Below, in pieces: positions 39,848 through 50,896 of a DNA stretch of 64,000 nt (the stretch's first letter is position 1; the number at the start of each line of letters is the position of its first letter). Source of the stretch: Huiozyma naganishii CBS 8797 (Eukaryota > Ascomycota > Saccharomycetes > Saccharomycetales > Saccharomycetaceae); assembly GCF_000348985.1 (NCBI RefSeq), contig NC_035922.1, forward strand, positions 447,604 to 511,603. The letters run 5' to 3'. Under the pieces are notes generated by a model. That model did not search any database. It was not told the DNA's origin and worked only from the letters and a program-made list of their open reading frames with translations. Position numbers and translations under genes: made by a program.

Positions 39848-42340
39848 ATGAGTAACATCCTGCCGTCACTGCAGCTCCCTGTAGATTACACAGCGATCTC
39901 TCAAAACGTGAAAGATTTCTTGCAGCATTTTAAAACCGAGGCCGTGTCCAGAGATGAAGACATAGTTGCTGAAGAGGATGAGGCTATGGTAGATGCAGAC
40001 GGAAACGTTGAAATGGACGGTATTGGTCAAGGTCCCAAATATATGAGACTTTTACAAAAAATGGTCAACAGAGACTTAGATATTATCACTATTGAGTTGG
40101 ACGATATCTTGCAATTTCAGGATGAGAAATTTTTAGACGGTGGCCAAAAAATTGACCTGGTTCGGAATATCCAAGAGAACACGAATCATTACATTGAATT
40201 ATTCTCCCAGGCTATTGACGAAATTAAGCCGTTGCCAACAAAAGAAATTGATAACAAAGATGATGTACTGGATGTCATTCTGAATCAAAGAAGATTGCGG
40301 AATCAGAGGCTAGTTGCCGACAGAACTAATGAGATTCGTCAAGAAATCCAGACGGATTCCAATGCTGGTACACAGGGATCCGAAGCTTTGAGAGAACTGG
40401 CTGAAGAGGAGGTTGAGCTGTTCCCAGCTGTCTTAACTAGACGTTATTTCTTGTACTTTAAACCGTTGACCACACAAGGTGCATACCGTTATAGAAGTGC
40501 AGCGAAAAAGGTTCAGATGTCGAAGCCACTCTCTGTTAGACAAATCAAGGGTGACTTCCTAGGCCAACTGATCACTGTTAGAGGTATCATCACTAGAGTA
40601 TCCGACGTCAAACCAGCTGTCGATGTAATCGCGTATACGTGTGACCAATGTGGTTATGAAGTGTTTCAAGAGGTCACCTCGCGTACATTCACACCATTGG
40701 CGGAATGTACCTCCAGGGAATGTCAGGAGAACCAAACAAAGGGCCAGCTATTCATGAGTACAAGGGCCTCCAAATTCAATGCCTTCCAAGAGTGTAAAAT
40801 ACAGGAATTGTCCCAGCAGGTGCCCGTGGGCCACATCCCAAGGTCTTTGACTATACATGTGAATGGTGCACTCGTGAGATCACTATCGCCTGGTGACATA
40901 GTTGACGTGAGTGGTATTTTCTTGCCCTCCCCATACACTGGGTTCAAGGCATTAAGAGCGGGTCTTTTAACTGAAACTTACTTGGAGACGCAATATGTGC
41001 GCCAACATAAGAAGAAATTCTCCGCCTTTAAGATGGATCCAGAGATGGAATCTCGTGTTATGTCCATTGTTGCTCAGGGGAATGTCTACAACAGACTAGC
41101 GCAATCTATTGCTCCTGAAATTTACGGGAACTTGGACGTGAAAAAGGCTTTGCTTTTATTGTTGGTTAGCGGTGTCGACAAAAAGGTCGGCGATGGTATG
41201 AAGATTAGAGGGGACATTAACGTCTGTTTGATGGGTGACCCCGGTGTTGCCAAATCGCAACTGTTGAAGGCCATTTGTAAGATATCACCAAGAGGGGTGT
41301 ACACCACGGGTAAAGGTTCGTCCGGTGTTGGGTTGACCGCTGCCGTGATGAAAGATCCTGTCACGGATGAAATGATCCTGGAAGGTGGTGCGCTTGTGCT
41401 GGCTGATAACGGTATCTGTTGCATTGATGAATTTGACAAGATGGATGAAAACGACAGGACTGCAATTCATGAGGTGATGGAACAGCAAACGATATCTATT
41501 TCGAAGGCTGGTATTAACACGAGTCTCAATGCGAGAACCTCAATTTTGGCAGCTGCCAATCCACTATACGGTAGATACAACCCTAGACTGTCACCGCTGG
41601 ACAATATCAATCTACCTGCTGCATTACTCTCAAGATTCGATATTCTATTTTTGTTATTGGATACCCCCAATGTGGATAACGACTCCAAATTGGCGGAGCA
41701 TGTTGCCTACGTCCACATGCATAATAGACAACCAGACTTGACTTTCGAACCGATTGAGCCATCTCGTATGAGGGAATACATAGCCTTTGCTAAGGCAAAG
41801 AGGCCGATTATGACACAAGAGGTCAACGAATATGTTACACAGGCGTACATCAGGTTGAGACAAGACTCCAAGAGAGAGTTGGACTCCAAATTTTCATTCG
41901 GTCAAGCTACTCCCAGAACGTTACTTGGTATAATCAGACTGGCCCAAGCGCTGGCAAAATTGAGATTGGTTAATCGTGTGGAGGTAGAAGACGTGGAGGA
42001 GGCTCTAAGATTGGTTAGAGTGTCCAAAGAGTCCCTATACCAGGACAACACCAAGACCAGAGAGGACCAGAACCCAACCACCAGAATCTACAACCTCATC
42101 AAGAGGATGTCACAAGACACACTAGAAAACAGAGGCACTCTATCGTACGACACTATTGTCAAGACTGTTAGATCGAGGGGTTTCACGATGTTGCAATTGA
42201 ACAACTGTATTCAAGAGTATTCCTACTTGAATGTATGGCATTTAATCAACGAGGGGACAATCTTGAAGTTTGTCGATGACGAGTCCTCGATGGAGGATGA
42301 CCAGGACGTAATGGTAACCCCTAGTAAGATCCCAGCTTGA
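39848..42340 (+). CDS. MCM7: Replicative helicase subunit Mcm7
   Basis: Subunit of the Mcm2-7 hexamer (also called CDC47), loaded at origins and acting as the replicative helicase in the nucleus. 830 residues (S. cerevisiae 845). Visible: the N-terminal zinc-binding cysteines (CDQCGYEVF... CTSRECQ), Walker A GDPGVAKSQLL, Walker B CIDEFDKM and arginine finger LLSRFDILF, followed by the C-terminal winged-helix region. The neighbours DER1 and COS111 match S. cerevisiae. Confidence 0.98.
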   Translation: MSNILPSLQLPVDYTAISQNVKDFLQHFKTEAVSRDEDIVAEEDEAMVDADGNVEMDGIGQGPKYMRLLQKMVNRDLDIITIELDDILQFQDEKFLDGGQKIDLVRNIQENTNHYIELFSQAIDEIKPLPTKEIDNKDDVLDVILNQRRLRNQRLVADRTNEIRQEIQTDSNAGTQGSEALRELAEEEVELFPAVLTRRYFLYFKPLTTQGAYRYRSAAKKVQMSKPLSVRQIKGDFLGQLITVRGIITRVSDVKPAVDVIAYTCDQCGYEVFQEVTSRTFTPLAECTSRECQENQTKGQLFMSTRASKFNAFQECKIQELSQQVPVGHIPRSLTIHVNGALVRSLSPGDIVDVSGIFLPSPYTGFKALRAGLLTETYLETQYVRQHKKKFSAFKMDPEMESRVMSIVAQGNVYNRLAQSIAPEIYGNLDVKKALLLLLVSGVDKKVGDGMKIRGDINVCLMGDPGVAKSQLLKAICKISPRGVYTTGKGSSGVGLTAAVMKDPVTDEMILEGGALVLADNGICCIDEFDKMDENDRTAIHEVMEQQTISISKAGINTSLNARTSILAAANPLYGRYNPRLSPLDNINLPAALLSRFDILFLLLDTPNVDNDSKLAEHVAYVHMHNRQPDLTFEPIEPSRMREYIAFAKAKRPIMTQEVNEYVTQAYIRLRQDSKRELDSKFSFGQATPRTLLGIIRLAQALAKLRLVNRVEVEDVEEALRLVRVSKESLYQDNTKTREDQNPTTRIYNLIKRMSQDTLENRGTLSYDTIVKTVRSRGFTMLQLNNCIQEYSYLNVWHLINEGTILKFVDDESSMEDDQDVMVTPSKIPA

Positions 42341-43443
42341 AAGAGTGCTATTGGCGGCGCACTTTTTCGTGTATATTTTCCATTTTGTATCAGTATTGTA
42401 AGAAATGTAAAACTACCACCCTTGAAGAAACAGAAGAACTCTTCAACTTACTTTTTGAGTGTAGGTCTCTGTACCAAGGAGAAGAACGCTAAGAGATACG
42501 TACAAAACAGAGAGGAAGAAAAAGAAAGGAAACCCAGGGGAAAAAAAGAGGCGGGGCAGCAATACGCTCCTCACCGCAAGAAACACACAGAAACTGTCGT
42601 ACAACCCGCAATAGGCAATCGTATCGTTGTATTTTGGGTGTCTCGACGTCTGACAGTATTCGTCCAGAACGATATTTGGTTCTGTCCCGAGAGCAATGAG
42701 TGCTGGATGCATACAGATATCTGGCACTGGTCAAGCACCTCAATTGAAGGGGAATTCAGGGTATGAGAGAAGCTAGACAATCGTAGAGACACACTTGTAC
42801 CCCCTGCTCCCTGTAGAATACAGAGTGAGTGAGAGACAGGGATGGAGAAGATAGTGCGAGAACACCGCTAACAACCACCCTCTCCCTTCCTTTTTACCAC
42901 AAGAGGAAATACAGAACAAGTTCCGTATCGAGCTGCAGGGAAATGTCACGCAACTTCGCAGGCGTTTGTTACCTCTTCTAGAACAGCTTGGCACAGACTC
43001 GTGTCGGTGAGGGGAACTTTCTGCGGTCCGTTAAACTCTCCCCACCCCCACTTGGTCAAAACAATCAGGCGGGGATAGGGTACGTTTCCGTCCTCATTTG
43101 AAGCTCCTCCTCCACCCCCCCCGCGCTGTGAATATTCCACTCCGTCTATTTTCTCGTAGTCCCTATTTTTTTGGGCCTATCATTGTTTTAGAGGGAAGTT
43201 GCTTTCCCTTTCGGATCATTCGATACCTTCAATTCAAGGAAGGGAAAGATAAGCTGAAATCTTTTCGCTATCTGGGTAGGAGTTTATATAACTAGCCGAC
43301 TGTTGCAATCCTTTATTCCCCCCGTCTTTAGATCGACTTTTTGACAAGTTTTGTCTTGCAGGAGTGTCAGAAGAAAATATCATCGATTGAGTTGAATCCA
43401 TCTTACCTTCAGAAGCGGTCGAAGTGAAGTGTTCATATCAACT
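42341..43443. other. Long COS111 promoter region
   Basis: 1.1 kb without a supported gene. It contains several CCCCT/AGGGG stress-element cores (for example CCCCCTGC near 42801) and a C-rich tract at 43107-43123. ORFs here (42422-42766, 42443-42727) show no protein features. Confidence 0.6.
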
Positions 43444-46218
43444 ATGACAGGATCACGCCTGCAAAATATAAACATAGTGGGGAATAATTACTCTCGGTAT
43501 GGAACTTCAGTATATCAAAATCTATACGGGGACACATCTCATTCAAAGACTGCTACTACTGTGACAGGCACTGGGGCCGCAAAGGGGTCAATGTATAAAA
43601 GACCTTCAGCGAACAAGTTGGGCCAAGTTGCAAGCAATGAGGATAACGAGTCCATCCCAGATAATGCAACAATTGGCACAAATACTTCGAGAACGTCGTT
43701 AATCAAGAGGAAATATAAGTCTTTGATATCATCCTCTTCGAAGAAACTGATTGGGAAGTTGTACGAACACGGGTCTAGTGATTCCTTCTCCATATTTTCG
43801 TCAAAATCGCATAGTTACTACAACGGCACTAGCAACAATTTTGTATCTGGAGATAAAAGTCGCATAGGGGATCTAGATCTGGAGGTGGATAGAATCATCT
43901 TTGACGAAAAATTCGCTGATATCAACGATCTACCAGTGGAACTTCTTTCAAGAATCATATTCTACATAGACACGTCCGTTTGTGATGATGAAGAGGGTGT
44001 TAAGTTAGACAAGAAAAATAATGATGAGGTGGTAGATATTTTACCCGTGCTTTGCTGTCTTTATCTGAACAAGAAGTTTTATGAGGCTGCTAAGGTGGTC
44101 CTGTACAGAGAACCTTACTTCAGATCTACCTACCGTGTTGCTCAGTTTGTCACATCCATTAGGTTGCATCCGGAAAACGGGGCATATGTTAGAGTCCTTG
44201 ATCTATCTCATCTGAAAAATGGGCTCATTTTCAACGTCGAGAATTGTGAACCTTCAACTGCAGTTCAAAGAAATAGTTTTATCTCTATACCAGATAGACT
44301 TGTTGCTTTTCGCACAGGTGAAACCAGTGGAACTACTTCATCTGCAATTGTTCCAGGTCCGGATCCACAACTTCCAAATGGTTCCGCATCGGAGTCTCGT
44401 CCGGCTTCAGCCCCTGAACCATTGAAGGATATCGCCTATGCAGGCTGGAGAGATTGGAGACACAGAAACGACCCGCTGTACAGCTCACCTGTCTTGAACA
44501 GCTACAATTTGAAAAAAGTTGTCTCTCGCTCATCTTCCATCCATTCAGCCTCGTGTAGCTTGACCACAACAACTAATGAAACAAACAGTAGTACTGCTAA
44601 TGTTTCTCTTGGGAATTCCAACAGGGCACGCTCCAACAGTTCAGTGAGTTCCATAACCAGTAGTATCATGTCGTCATTCCAAAATGGGTCACATATCTCT
44701 TTGAATTCTAGCTTCAGTTCCCATACTGCCTCAACTAACCCACAGTCTTCTTCTGTGATCAATGAAAACACCATAGAAGATGATAAAAAGGGAAGGTGTG
44801 CTGCAGGATTGGAAAAACAAAGATTGAGGTCTAAAAACGATACTTCTAAATGGCAAAGGTTCAAAATGGCAACTAGAGGTAAAAGAAAAATCAAGAACAA
44901 CACTCAGTTACTGGGATCCGAAAACAAGACGGAAAAAAATGATAAGAACGTTGGAAGTGACTCCAATCTGTTGGCCAACCATCGTAGAATGGCCAGTGTG
45001 TCTCAGGTCAGGTTTTGCGAAAACCAACCTTTCAAGACGAACCATCCGTACACAAATAAGTTCCTGTTGAAACATGCTCTCTACCGGGATTTACCACTTG
45101 GATATATTCTACACTTATTGAAGCACTGCCCAAATCTTACAGAACTAAACTTATCCAATCTGGTCTTATTTCAAGACTTCCAAATACTGGAAAAGAAGCC
45201 CCATCATAAAAGGTTTAGATCGCTGGTCTTACCAGCAGTCAAAGAGTCGGCCGTGATGAACTCGGCGTGCTTGGAGGATGTCTTGGATGTTGTATACGCC
45301 ACTGATTCTAGCAAGAACTACGAGCAGCTTGACCAATTTCAAAATTCTAAAAATTACAAAAGACGTTCCTCTTCTGGAAATTCCATTAGCGGTATCAATC
45401 CAAATCATTGGGTGTCATCAAATTCCGTAAATTGGGGTGACTATCCTCAACCTATCGATGGACATACGAAGATGAGGGAGATTAAAAACGGGAACAATAA
45501 GAATCTGGAGTTGAAGAAGTTGGATGGTGAGGACATTTTCCAATATATTTGTTCGGGAAAACATATGCACGCACTGGAAACTATCAAAATGGACGGCATC
45601 GTCTGGTGTCGACAGTCCATGGTCAGAGCTTTCTTGCTGGTTAAACTCAATGAGGTGTTTTCAACCACAGATACGCTGGGCCAGCTACAGGAACAGAGAA
45701 TGAACTTGAGCTTTGTGAAATCTGGGATGAATAGAAATTTTGCCTGGGCGTGCAGAGGTACATTCAATGACATAATAACGCTACTTATCCTAGATGAATT
45801 GTCAAAGATGGATCAGTCTACCATTGAGAATATCTTCAATATTAAATCAGACCGGTTACATCCTGCGAAGTTCTCTTCGAGAGACCCTGATATCACGGAA
45901 ATTTCCAATGTTTTCTGTATCAAATATGGCTTCAAAAATGAAGAACAAGGAGAAATGAATTTCAGGTTAACAGTCTTGAAGAGCGAACGGCCAACATCAT
46001 ACAAACTATCTAGGATGTCCCGTAATCATATCTCGCTAGTTATCAGGCTCCGTATGGACGAAAACTATAATTCTGTTGCGAAGGCGGAAGAAGGCTTACC
46101 CAAGGATGCGGAGAAGAGAATTAACCGCTTAACTCACAGTATTGTTGCAAGGGTGAGATCTTTGCGGTGCAGCGATTTGAGGAGAAACATCGGTGAAAAT
46201 AGCTACTTGGGAAGCTAG
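43444..46218 (+). CDS. COS111: Cos111, ciclopirox olamine resistance protein
   Basis: S. cerevisiae COS111 is required for resistance to ciclopirox olamine; its molecular role is not established. The ATG at 43444 (MTGSRLQNINIVGNNYSRYG) gives 924 residues, the same as in S. cerevisiae; the frame starts five codons earlier at a GTG. A possible F-box-like segment DLPVELLSRIIFYI lies at about residues 160-175. Long Ser/Asn-rich, probably disordered tracts separate it from a leucine-rich segment (YILHLLKHCPNLTELNLSNL). The order MCM7-COS111-LDH1 is as in S. cerevisiae. Confidence 0.9.
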   Translation: MTGSRLQNINIVGNNYSRYGTSVYQNLYGDTSHSKTATTVTGTGAAKGSMYKRPSANKLGQVASNEDNESIPDNATIGTNTSRTSLIKRKYKSLISSSSKKLIGKLYEHGSSDSFSIFSSKSHSYYNGTSNNFVSGDKSRIGDLDLEVDRIIFDEKFADINDLPVELLSRIIFYIDTSVCDDEEGVKLDKKNNDEVVDILPVLCCLYLNKKFYEAAKVVLYREPYFRSTYRVAQFVTSIRLHPENGAYVRVLDLSHLKNGLIFNVENCEPSTAVQRNSFISIPDRLVAFRTGETSGTTSSAIVPGPDPQLPNGSASESRPASAPEPLKDIAYAGWRDWRHRNDPLYSSPVLNSYNLKKVVSRSSSIHSASCSLTTTTNETNSSTANVSLGNSNRARSNSSVSSITSSIMSSFQNGSHISLNSSFSSHTASTNPQSSSVINENTIEDDKKGRCAAGLEKQRLRSKNDTSKWQRFKMATRGKRKIKNNTQLLGSENKTEKNDKNVGSDSNLLANHRRMASVSQVRFCENQPFKTNHPYTNKFLLKHALYRDLPLGYILHLLKHCPNLTELNLSNLVLFQDFQILEKKPHHKRFRSLVLPAVKESAVMNSACLEDVLDVVYATDSSKNYEQLDQFQNSKNYKRRSSSGNSISGINPNHWVSSNSVNWGDYPQPIDGHTKMREIKNGNNKNLELKKLDGEDIFQYICSGKHMHALETIKMDGIVWCRQSMVRAFLLVKLNEVFSTTDTLGQLQEQRMNLSFVKSGMNRNFAWACRGTFNDIITLLILDELSKMDQSTIENIFNIKSDRLHPAKFSSRDPDITEISNVFCIKYGFKNEEQGEMNFRLTVLKSERPTSYKLSRMSRNHISLVIRLRMDENYNSVAKAEEGLPKDAEKRINRLTHSIVARVRSLRCSDLRRNIGENSYLGS

Positions 46219-46417
46219 CTGCAATTTCTCCCAAAATCTACTCATTCTAAAACACTCGCTTTGAAGGGGTTGCATTTTTTAGACATTTTGGCATATACAT
46301 TTATTGCATCATCCCCACTCCCCTTCATAATAGCCGAAACATATGGACACGAATATATATGCTTATGACAATATATTATCTATTCAATACATGCATTTTA
46401 TACCATTTCACTACTCC

Positions 46418-47488
46418 CTATTCAGTAACGTTCGAGTCTAAAAAGGCTTTAGTGGATTGTTCTGGGGAATCAAAGCATATGTTATGTGCACAATTTGGCA
46501 GTTGAATAAAGTCGACCTTGCAATCTTTTCCGAAAGCATCTCTTACAGTCTTACAACTATCGATCGGGGTGACTTTATCCATCTCTCCAGAGAAAATGTA
46601 GATGGAAACATCATTGAAAACTATTGTCTTCCTAATCTCCTCCCAATTCAAAGGTTCCCATCCGAGTAAGTAGCCTACTATTGTCCTGCTTTTGATTTGG
46701 ACATTGTTAGAAAACTGAAATAACTTCCAATAATGTGATGTAATCGAATCTTCCGATTCACTCTGGCGAAAAAATTGTTGAATACCTGAACTTTGTAGTC
46801 CCTTTCTTTGATCAAACCATGTTCTGTAATATGAAAAGACCCATGGAACTCTAAACAGAACATTAAGGGCAACTTGGACAAGCCTTTTATCCTTGTTCAG
46901 TTCTATCATTTCGGGTTTAGGGGGAGCCAGTAGCACCACTTTCCCAATTCTGTATTTTTTGGAGAAAAGGGTCATAAAGTGTAAAGTAAGGTAGCACCCC
47001 ATAGAATGACCAATTAAACGAACTGTGTCAAACGCCAGGCGAGCTTCGTTCAGTAGTTCAGAAATTACTGCATCAATATGCTTTACTACCTGTATCATGG
47101 GGTAATCTGTGTGCTCATCGCTTTTCCCAAACCCTGGCAGATCGATAGCTACAAAATACTTCTCAGATAAGTCCAGTAACTTGAGTAGTGGGAAAAACTG
47201 GTCCAAAGAACCGCCAAGTCCATGAATAAATATAGAAAGTGTTTTACCGTTGGCTGTGCTAAGATTGTGGCAAACACGAACTTTTATTCCGTTGACAGTA
47301 CAGTACTGCTCGTGAGTGGAAATAAAGTTAAGCCGAAAGTCCCCTGCGTTCGCAGGATCTGTAATCTGACTACTTAAAGTGGGACCATCCTCGTAAGAAG
47401 AGACAATATCTTCTAACGTCCTGCCGGACGCTATTTCACCGTCTAATGAACATGCTTCTCGTACCAATCTATTGAGATCTTCAGCCAT
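46418..47488 (-). CDS. LDH1: Lipid-droplet serine hydrolase Ldh1
   Basis: Alpha/beta hydrolase with esterase and weak triacylglycerol lipase activity, found on lipid droplets in S. cerevisiae. 356 residues (S. cerevisiae 375). The nucleophile motif GHSMG has Ser at about residue 162. The oxyanion-type HGLGG is at 89-93 and a C-terminal NCAHNI provides the likely catalytic His. The C-terminus is SNVTE, so the PTS1-like ending described for the S. cerevisiae protein is absent. It is convergent with COS111 and divergent from KTR3. Confidence 0.92.
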   Translation of the reverse strand: MAEDLNRLVREACSLDGEIASGRTLEDIVSSYEDGPTLSSQITDPANAGDFRLNFISTHEQYCTVNGIKVRVCHNLSTANGKTLSIFIHGLGGSLDQFFPLLKLLDLSEKYFVAIDLPGFGKSDEHTDYPMIQVVKHIDAVISELLNEARLAFDTVRLIGHSMGCYLTLHFMTLFSKKYRIGKVVLLAPPKPEMIELNKDKRLVQVALNVLFRVPWVFSYYRTWFDQRKGLQSSGIQQFFRQSESEDSITSHYWKLFQFSNNVQIKSRTIVGYLLGWEPLNWEEIRKTIVFNDVSIYIFSGEMDKVTPIDSCKTVRDAFGKDCKVDFIQLPNCAHNICFDSPEQSTKAFLDSNVTE

Positions 47489-47749
47489 AGTATATCATGG
47501 GGCCTCCTATGGAACGAGCGTTACGTGATACATTGTAGTCACCTCCATCGATATTTTAACCTCTTTTGCTGTTTTCGTTCAAATTTCGAGCGGAAAAAAA
47601 AAGAAGAAAAGATCGCGTCGACTATCGCAAAGTGAAATAGTTCAGTGCTGTGGACTGACGTGATTCTGTATGCTGTGAGGCGCCATTAAGGTCAATTGCA
47701 TCAATTCTACGTCCCCGCACGACTCCAAGCATCTTTATCTGTTAATATC

Positions 47750-49000
47750 ATGGGGTCTGATCACAGGAAAAGGCTCACGCCAAAGTCCGCTCTGTTTGTC
47801 AAGAAGTACCAGAAGGGAATCAGACTTTCATTTGCCGGTCTAATCATTGTCTTGACAGTGATGTTTTTATTTCACACACCATCCAATAGCACCGGCAGGA
47901 GTGAGAAAGCGGTGAAAAATGGCATTGAGAGAACTACAATTGCCAGAGATACACTGGGCGCCAGTTACATAATGCCATTCACGGATCAATCGCAAGGTGT
48001 TTTCCATCCAGAAGACGATGGAGTCACCGTGAAAGCAGCAATGGTCACTCTGGCAAGGAACAGCGATCTATGGCAGTTGGTTTACTCGATCAGACACGTC
48101 GAAGATCGATTCAACGGGAGATACCACTATGACTGGGTATTCCTAAATGACCAGCCGTTCACCGATGAATTCAAAAGAGTCACCAGTGCACTGGTATCTG
48201 GGAAAACCAAGTACGGATTGATCCCTGATGAGCACTGGTCTATCCCAGATTTCATTGATCGGGAGAAATTCGACAAAGCCAGAGAGGAATTGAGTAAGAA
48301 GGACGTCCCATACGGCGGGTCAGTTCCTTACAGACACATGTGTCGTTACCAATCTGGGTTTTTCTCCCAAAGCAAACTACTGGACGAGTACGAGTTTTAC
48401 TGGAGAGTCGACACAGACATTAAGCTGTACTGTGACATACAATATGATATTTTCAAGTTCATGAAGGTGAACAAAAAGAAGTATGGGTTTATTCTGTCCG
48501 TCAGTGAGTACGAGGCGACCATCCCAACTTTGTGGAAAACTATCTCGGAATTTGCTGAAAAGAACCCACAGTACATTCCAAAGAACAATCTACTGGATTT
48601 CGTTTCTGACGACAAGGGAGAAACGTACAACATGTGTCATTTCTGGACGAATTTCGAAATTGCATCTCTAGATTTCTACAGATCTGAGGCTTACAGAGAG
48701 TATTTCGATTATTTGGACCGCTCTGGTGGCTTCTTTTACGAAAGATGGGGTGATGCGCCCGTCCATTCTATTGCGGCATCGTTGTTCTTGGATAAATCCG
48801 AGATCCACTTCTTCGACGGTATCGGTTTTTACCACCCTGATTTCCATTCTTGCCCAGTCGAAGAAGATGTTAGACTGCAAAATAAGTGTATTTGTCAACC
48901 GGACAAGGATCAAACCTGGTTCAACTATTACTTCTGTACAAGGAAGTTTTTCGCTGCTGAAGGCTTTGCCATTCCAAAGGGTGCGAAAGCATTTGAGTGA
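47750..49000 (+). CDS. KTR3: Ktr3 alpha-1,2-mannosyltransferase
   Basis: Golgi GT15-family mannosyltransferase that acts in O- and N-linked outer-chain mannosylation. The ATG at 47750 (MGSDHRKRLTPKSALFVKKY) gives 416 residues, against 404 in S. cerevisiae. The frame is open 18 codons further up from a weak start that lacks similarity. A type II membrane anchor is at about 25-45. Catalytic-domain motifs are WRVDTDIKLYCDIQYDIFKF, YNMCHFWTNFEIASLDFYRS and GGFFYERWGDAPVHSIAASL. It is a paralogue of the KTR4 gene at 33292-34923. Confidence 0.95.
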   Translation: MGSDHRKRLTPKSALFVKKYQKGIRLSFAGLIIVLTVMFLFHTPSNSTGRSEKAVKNGIERTTIARDTLGASYIMPFTDQSQGVFHPEDDGVTVKAAMVTLARNSDLWQLVYSIRHVEDRFNGRYHYDWVFLNDQPFTDEFKRVTSALVSGKTKYGLIPDEHWSIPDFIDREKFDKAREELSKKDVPYGGSVPYRHMCRYQSGFFSQSKLLDEYEFYWRVDTDIKLYCDIQYDIFKFMKVNKKKYGFILSVSEYEATIPTLWKTISEFAEKNPQYIPKNNLLDFVSDDKGETYNMCHFWTNFEIASLDFYRSEAYREYFDYLDRSGGFFYERWGDAPVHSIAASLFLDKSEIHFFDGIGFYHPDFHSCPVEEDVRLQNKCICQPDKDQTWFNYYFCTRKFFAAEGFAIPKGAKAFE

Positions 49001-49350
49001 AAATAATATTAGTCACAAGCATAGGCGGAGGGTTTTATAGCAACCTTCATTGGTAGTATGTAACTGTAAAGTAATAAATCTGATAAGTAAAAATGCACAG
49101 TAACATCACCCAATACACTGGGCAAATAAGTATTCTGCCCTCATAATATACTATGCTCATCTCTTGATGGATCGTGGTTGCGTTGCCATATCGTCTCAGA
49201 TCCACTATCCAGCAAAGTGGGTGCAAATACCTGGTGCACTTTTTTTTCATATTTTAATATCGATTATTATCTTCCGGTGAAGTTGGAATGTGGGATCACA
49301 AGTCTGACCTTTGGATAGCTGTTAGAAGGTGATCAGGAACTGGTGGTACC
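49001..49350. other. Intergenic region KTR3-FTH1
   Basis: 350 bp; no gene or clear element seen. Confidence 0.6.
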
Positions 49351-50718
49351 ATGACTTTCGAAGACTATTTTTCTTTTCAGATATTCTTTATCTTTCTGAG
49401 GGAATCTCTGGAAATTGTAGTGATCATCTCTATTCTATTGACTATCGTTAGGCAAGGGCTTTCCGTTGGTAAAGAGGATGAAAATCAGGGTTCTCCTACC
49501 CATACGGACCCGACACTGGCACTATCACCTGGTGAATCCGTCTCCCCTGAGACAGATCCGATGCTCCCCAGCGGATTGACTTTGGAAGAGGAGGAGGAAA
49601 TGTTTGATTTCCCTGATGCGGGGTGGGACTCTGAACACCAAACAGCCGTTTCGCCCAAGGACGACAACTTGAAGAAGTATAACAGGTTGAAGTTACAGAT
49701 CCTATCAGGTGGTGTCCTTGGACTGCTTCTATGTTTGGTCATAGGGGGTGCCTTTATTGCTGTATTTTATCACATAGGTTCAGATCTATGGCAGCTAAGT
49801 GAGCATTACTATGAGGGGATATTGAGTATTGTCGCATCTCTTATAATATCAGTTATGGGACTGTTCTTTTTGAGGATGGGGAAACTGAGAGAAAAGTTCA
49901 GAGTAAAACTGGGCTCAATCATTTACTCTGAAAGCGGGAACATGTTGCGGGGTCAAGCGGATAAAACGATGTCATTCAGTGGAAGATATGCCTTTTTCAT
50001 TCTGCCATTTGTCACTGCTCTTAGAGAAGGGTTGGAAGCTGTTGTGTTTATTGGAGGTGTTGGTATTGACCAGCCTTTGACCTCGATTCCACTATCTATG
50101 CTTTTAGCGGTGGCATTGAGCGGTATATTCGGCTACTACTTCTACAAATACTCAAGCTCTCTGTCTTTGAAAATATGTTTGGTCGTCACCACCTGTTTCC
50201 TGTACCTGATTTCTTCTGGCCTATTCTCGAAGGGTGTGTGGCAACTAGAACTACAAGGTTATGTTAACAATTGCAACGGCCAGGACATGACTGAGGTGGG
50301 AAATGGACCCGGTTCATATGACATATCCAAATCCGTTTGGCACGTCAACTGTTGTAACGGTGAAAATGATGGGGGTTGGATGCTTCTAACGGCGATATTT
50401 GGATGGACCAATAGTGCCACATATGGTTCTGTCATCAGTTACAACGTATATTGGCTGGTCTTTATTCTTGTATTGAACATCCTGATTGTGGAGGAAAAAT
50501 ACGGCTACATTCCGTATTTGCCAGTTGTCCTACAAAAGAGAAGAATTTTGAAAAGGATGAAGATTGCTAAAGCTTCTCTAGATCTGAAAAGGAATAACGG
50601 TCCTATGCTTGCCGCCGTAAGTCAGGACTTCTCCAATCAATATAGAGTATCAAAGGATAGCTCGGTGCCACTGATTCAAGAAGATGAAACAGGGGAAAAC
50701 TATCGTGGAACGGATTAA
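49351..50718 (+). CDS. FTH1: Vacuolar iron permease Fth1
   Basis: FTR1-family iron permease that, with the multicopper oxidase Fet5, exports iron from the vacuole. 455 residues (S. cerevisiae 465). Two iron-binding REXLE motifs are present, RESLE near residue 17 in helix 1 and REGLE near residue 229. About seven hydrophobic segments are seen. An acidic hydrophilic loop (about 50-110) lies between helices 1 and 2. It is tandem with KTR3, convergent with DUR1,2, and in S. cerevisiae order. Confidence 0.96.
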   Translation: MTFEDYFSFQIFFIFLRESLEIVVIISILLTIVRQGLSVGKEDENQGSPTHTDPTLALSPGESVSPETDPMLPSGLTLEEEEEMFDFPDAGWDSEHQTAVSPKDDNLKKYNRLKLQILSGGVLGLLLCLVIGGAFIAVFYHIGSDLWQLSEHYYEGILSIVASLIISVMGLFFLRMGKLREKFRVKLGSIIYSESGNMLRGQADKTMSFSGRYAFFILPFVTALREGLEAVVFIGGVGIDQPLTSIPLSMLLAVALSGIFGYYFYKYSSSLSLKICLVVTTCFLYLISSGLFSKGVWQLELQGYVNNCNGQDMTEVGNGPGSYDISKSVWHVNCCNGENDGGWMLLTAIFGWTNSATYGSVISYNVYWLVFILVLNILIVEEKYGYIPYLPVVLQKRRILKRMKIAKASLDLKRNNGPMLAAVSQDFSNQYRVSKDSSVPLIQEDETGENYRGTD

Positions 50719-50896
50719 TTCGTATTGTACTCTCTCGGTAATTGTGCAATGCCCGTTCGTAAGCAAGCTTACCGCTTTATGAGCTGAATGTATTCCTTTC
50801 GCATTTGCAAGCCTCTGTGTGATTCTATTCTAATCATTCAGTTAAAATATATATTCGTATACTAGAAAAAGAGTTACAAAAAAATGAAAAGGCGGT

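Noticed and set aside
42422..42766. 114-codon plus-strand ORF between MCM7 and COS111
   Set aside because: Starts close to the MCM7 3' end, is Lys/Arg/Glu low complexity and has no syntenic counterpart.
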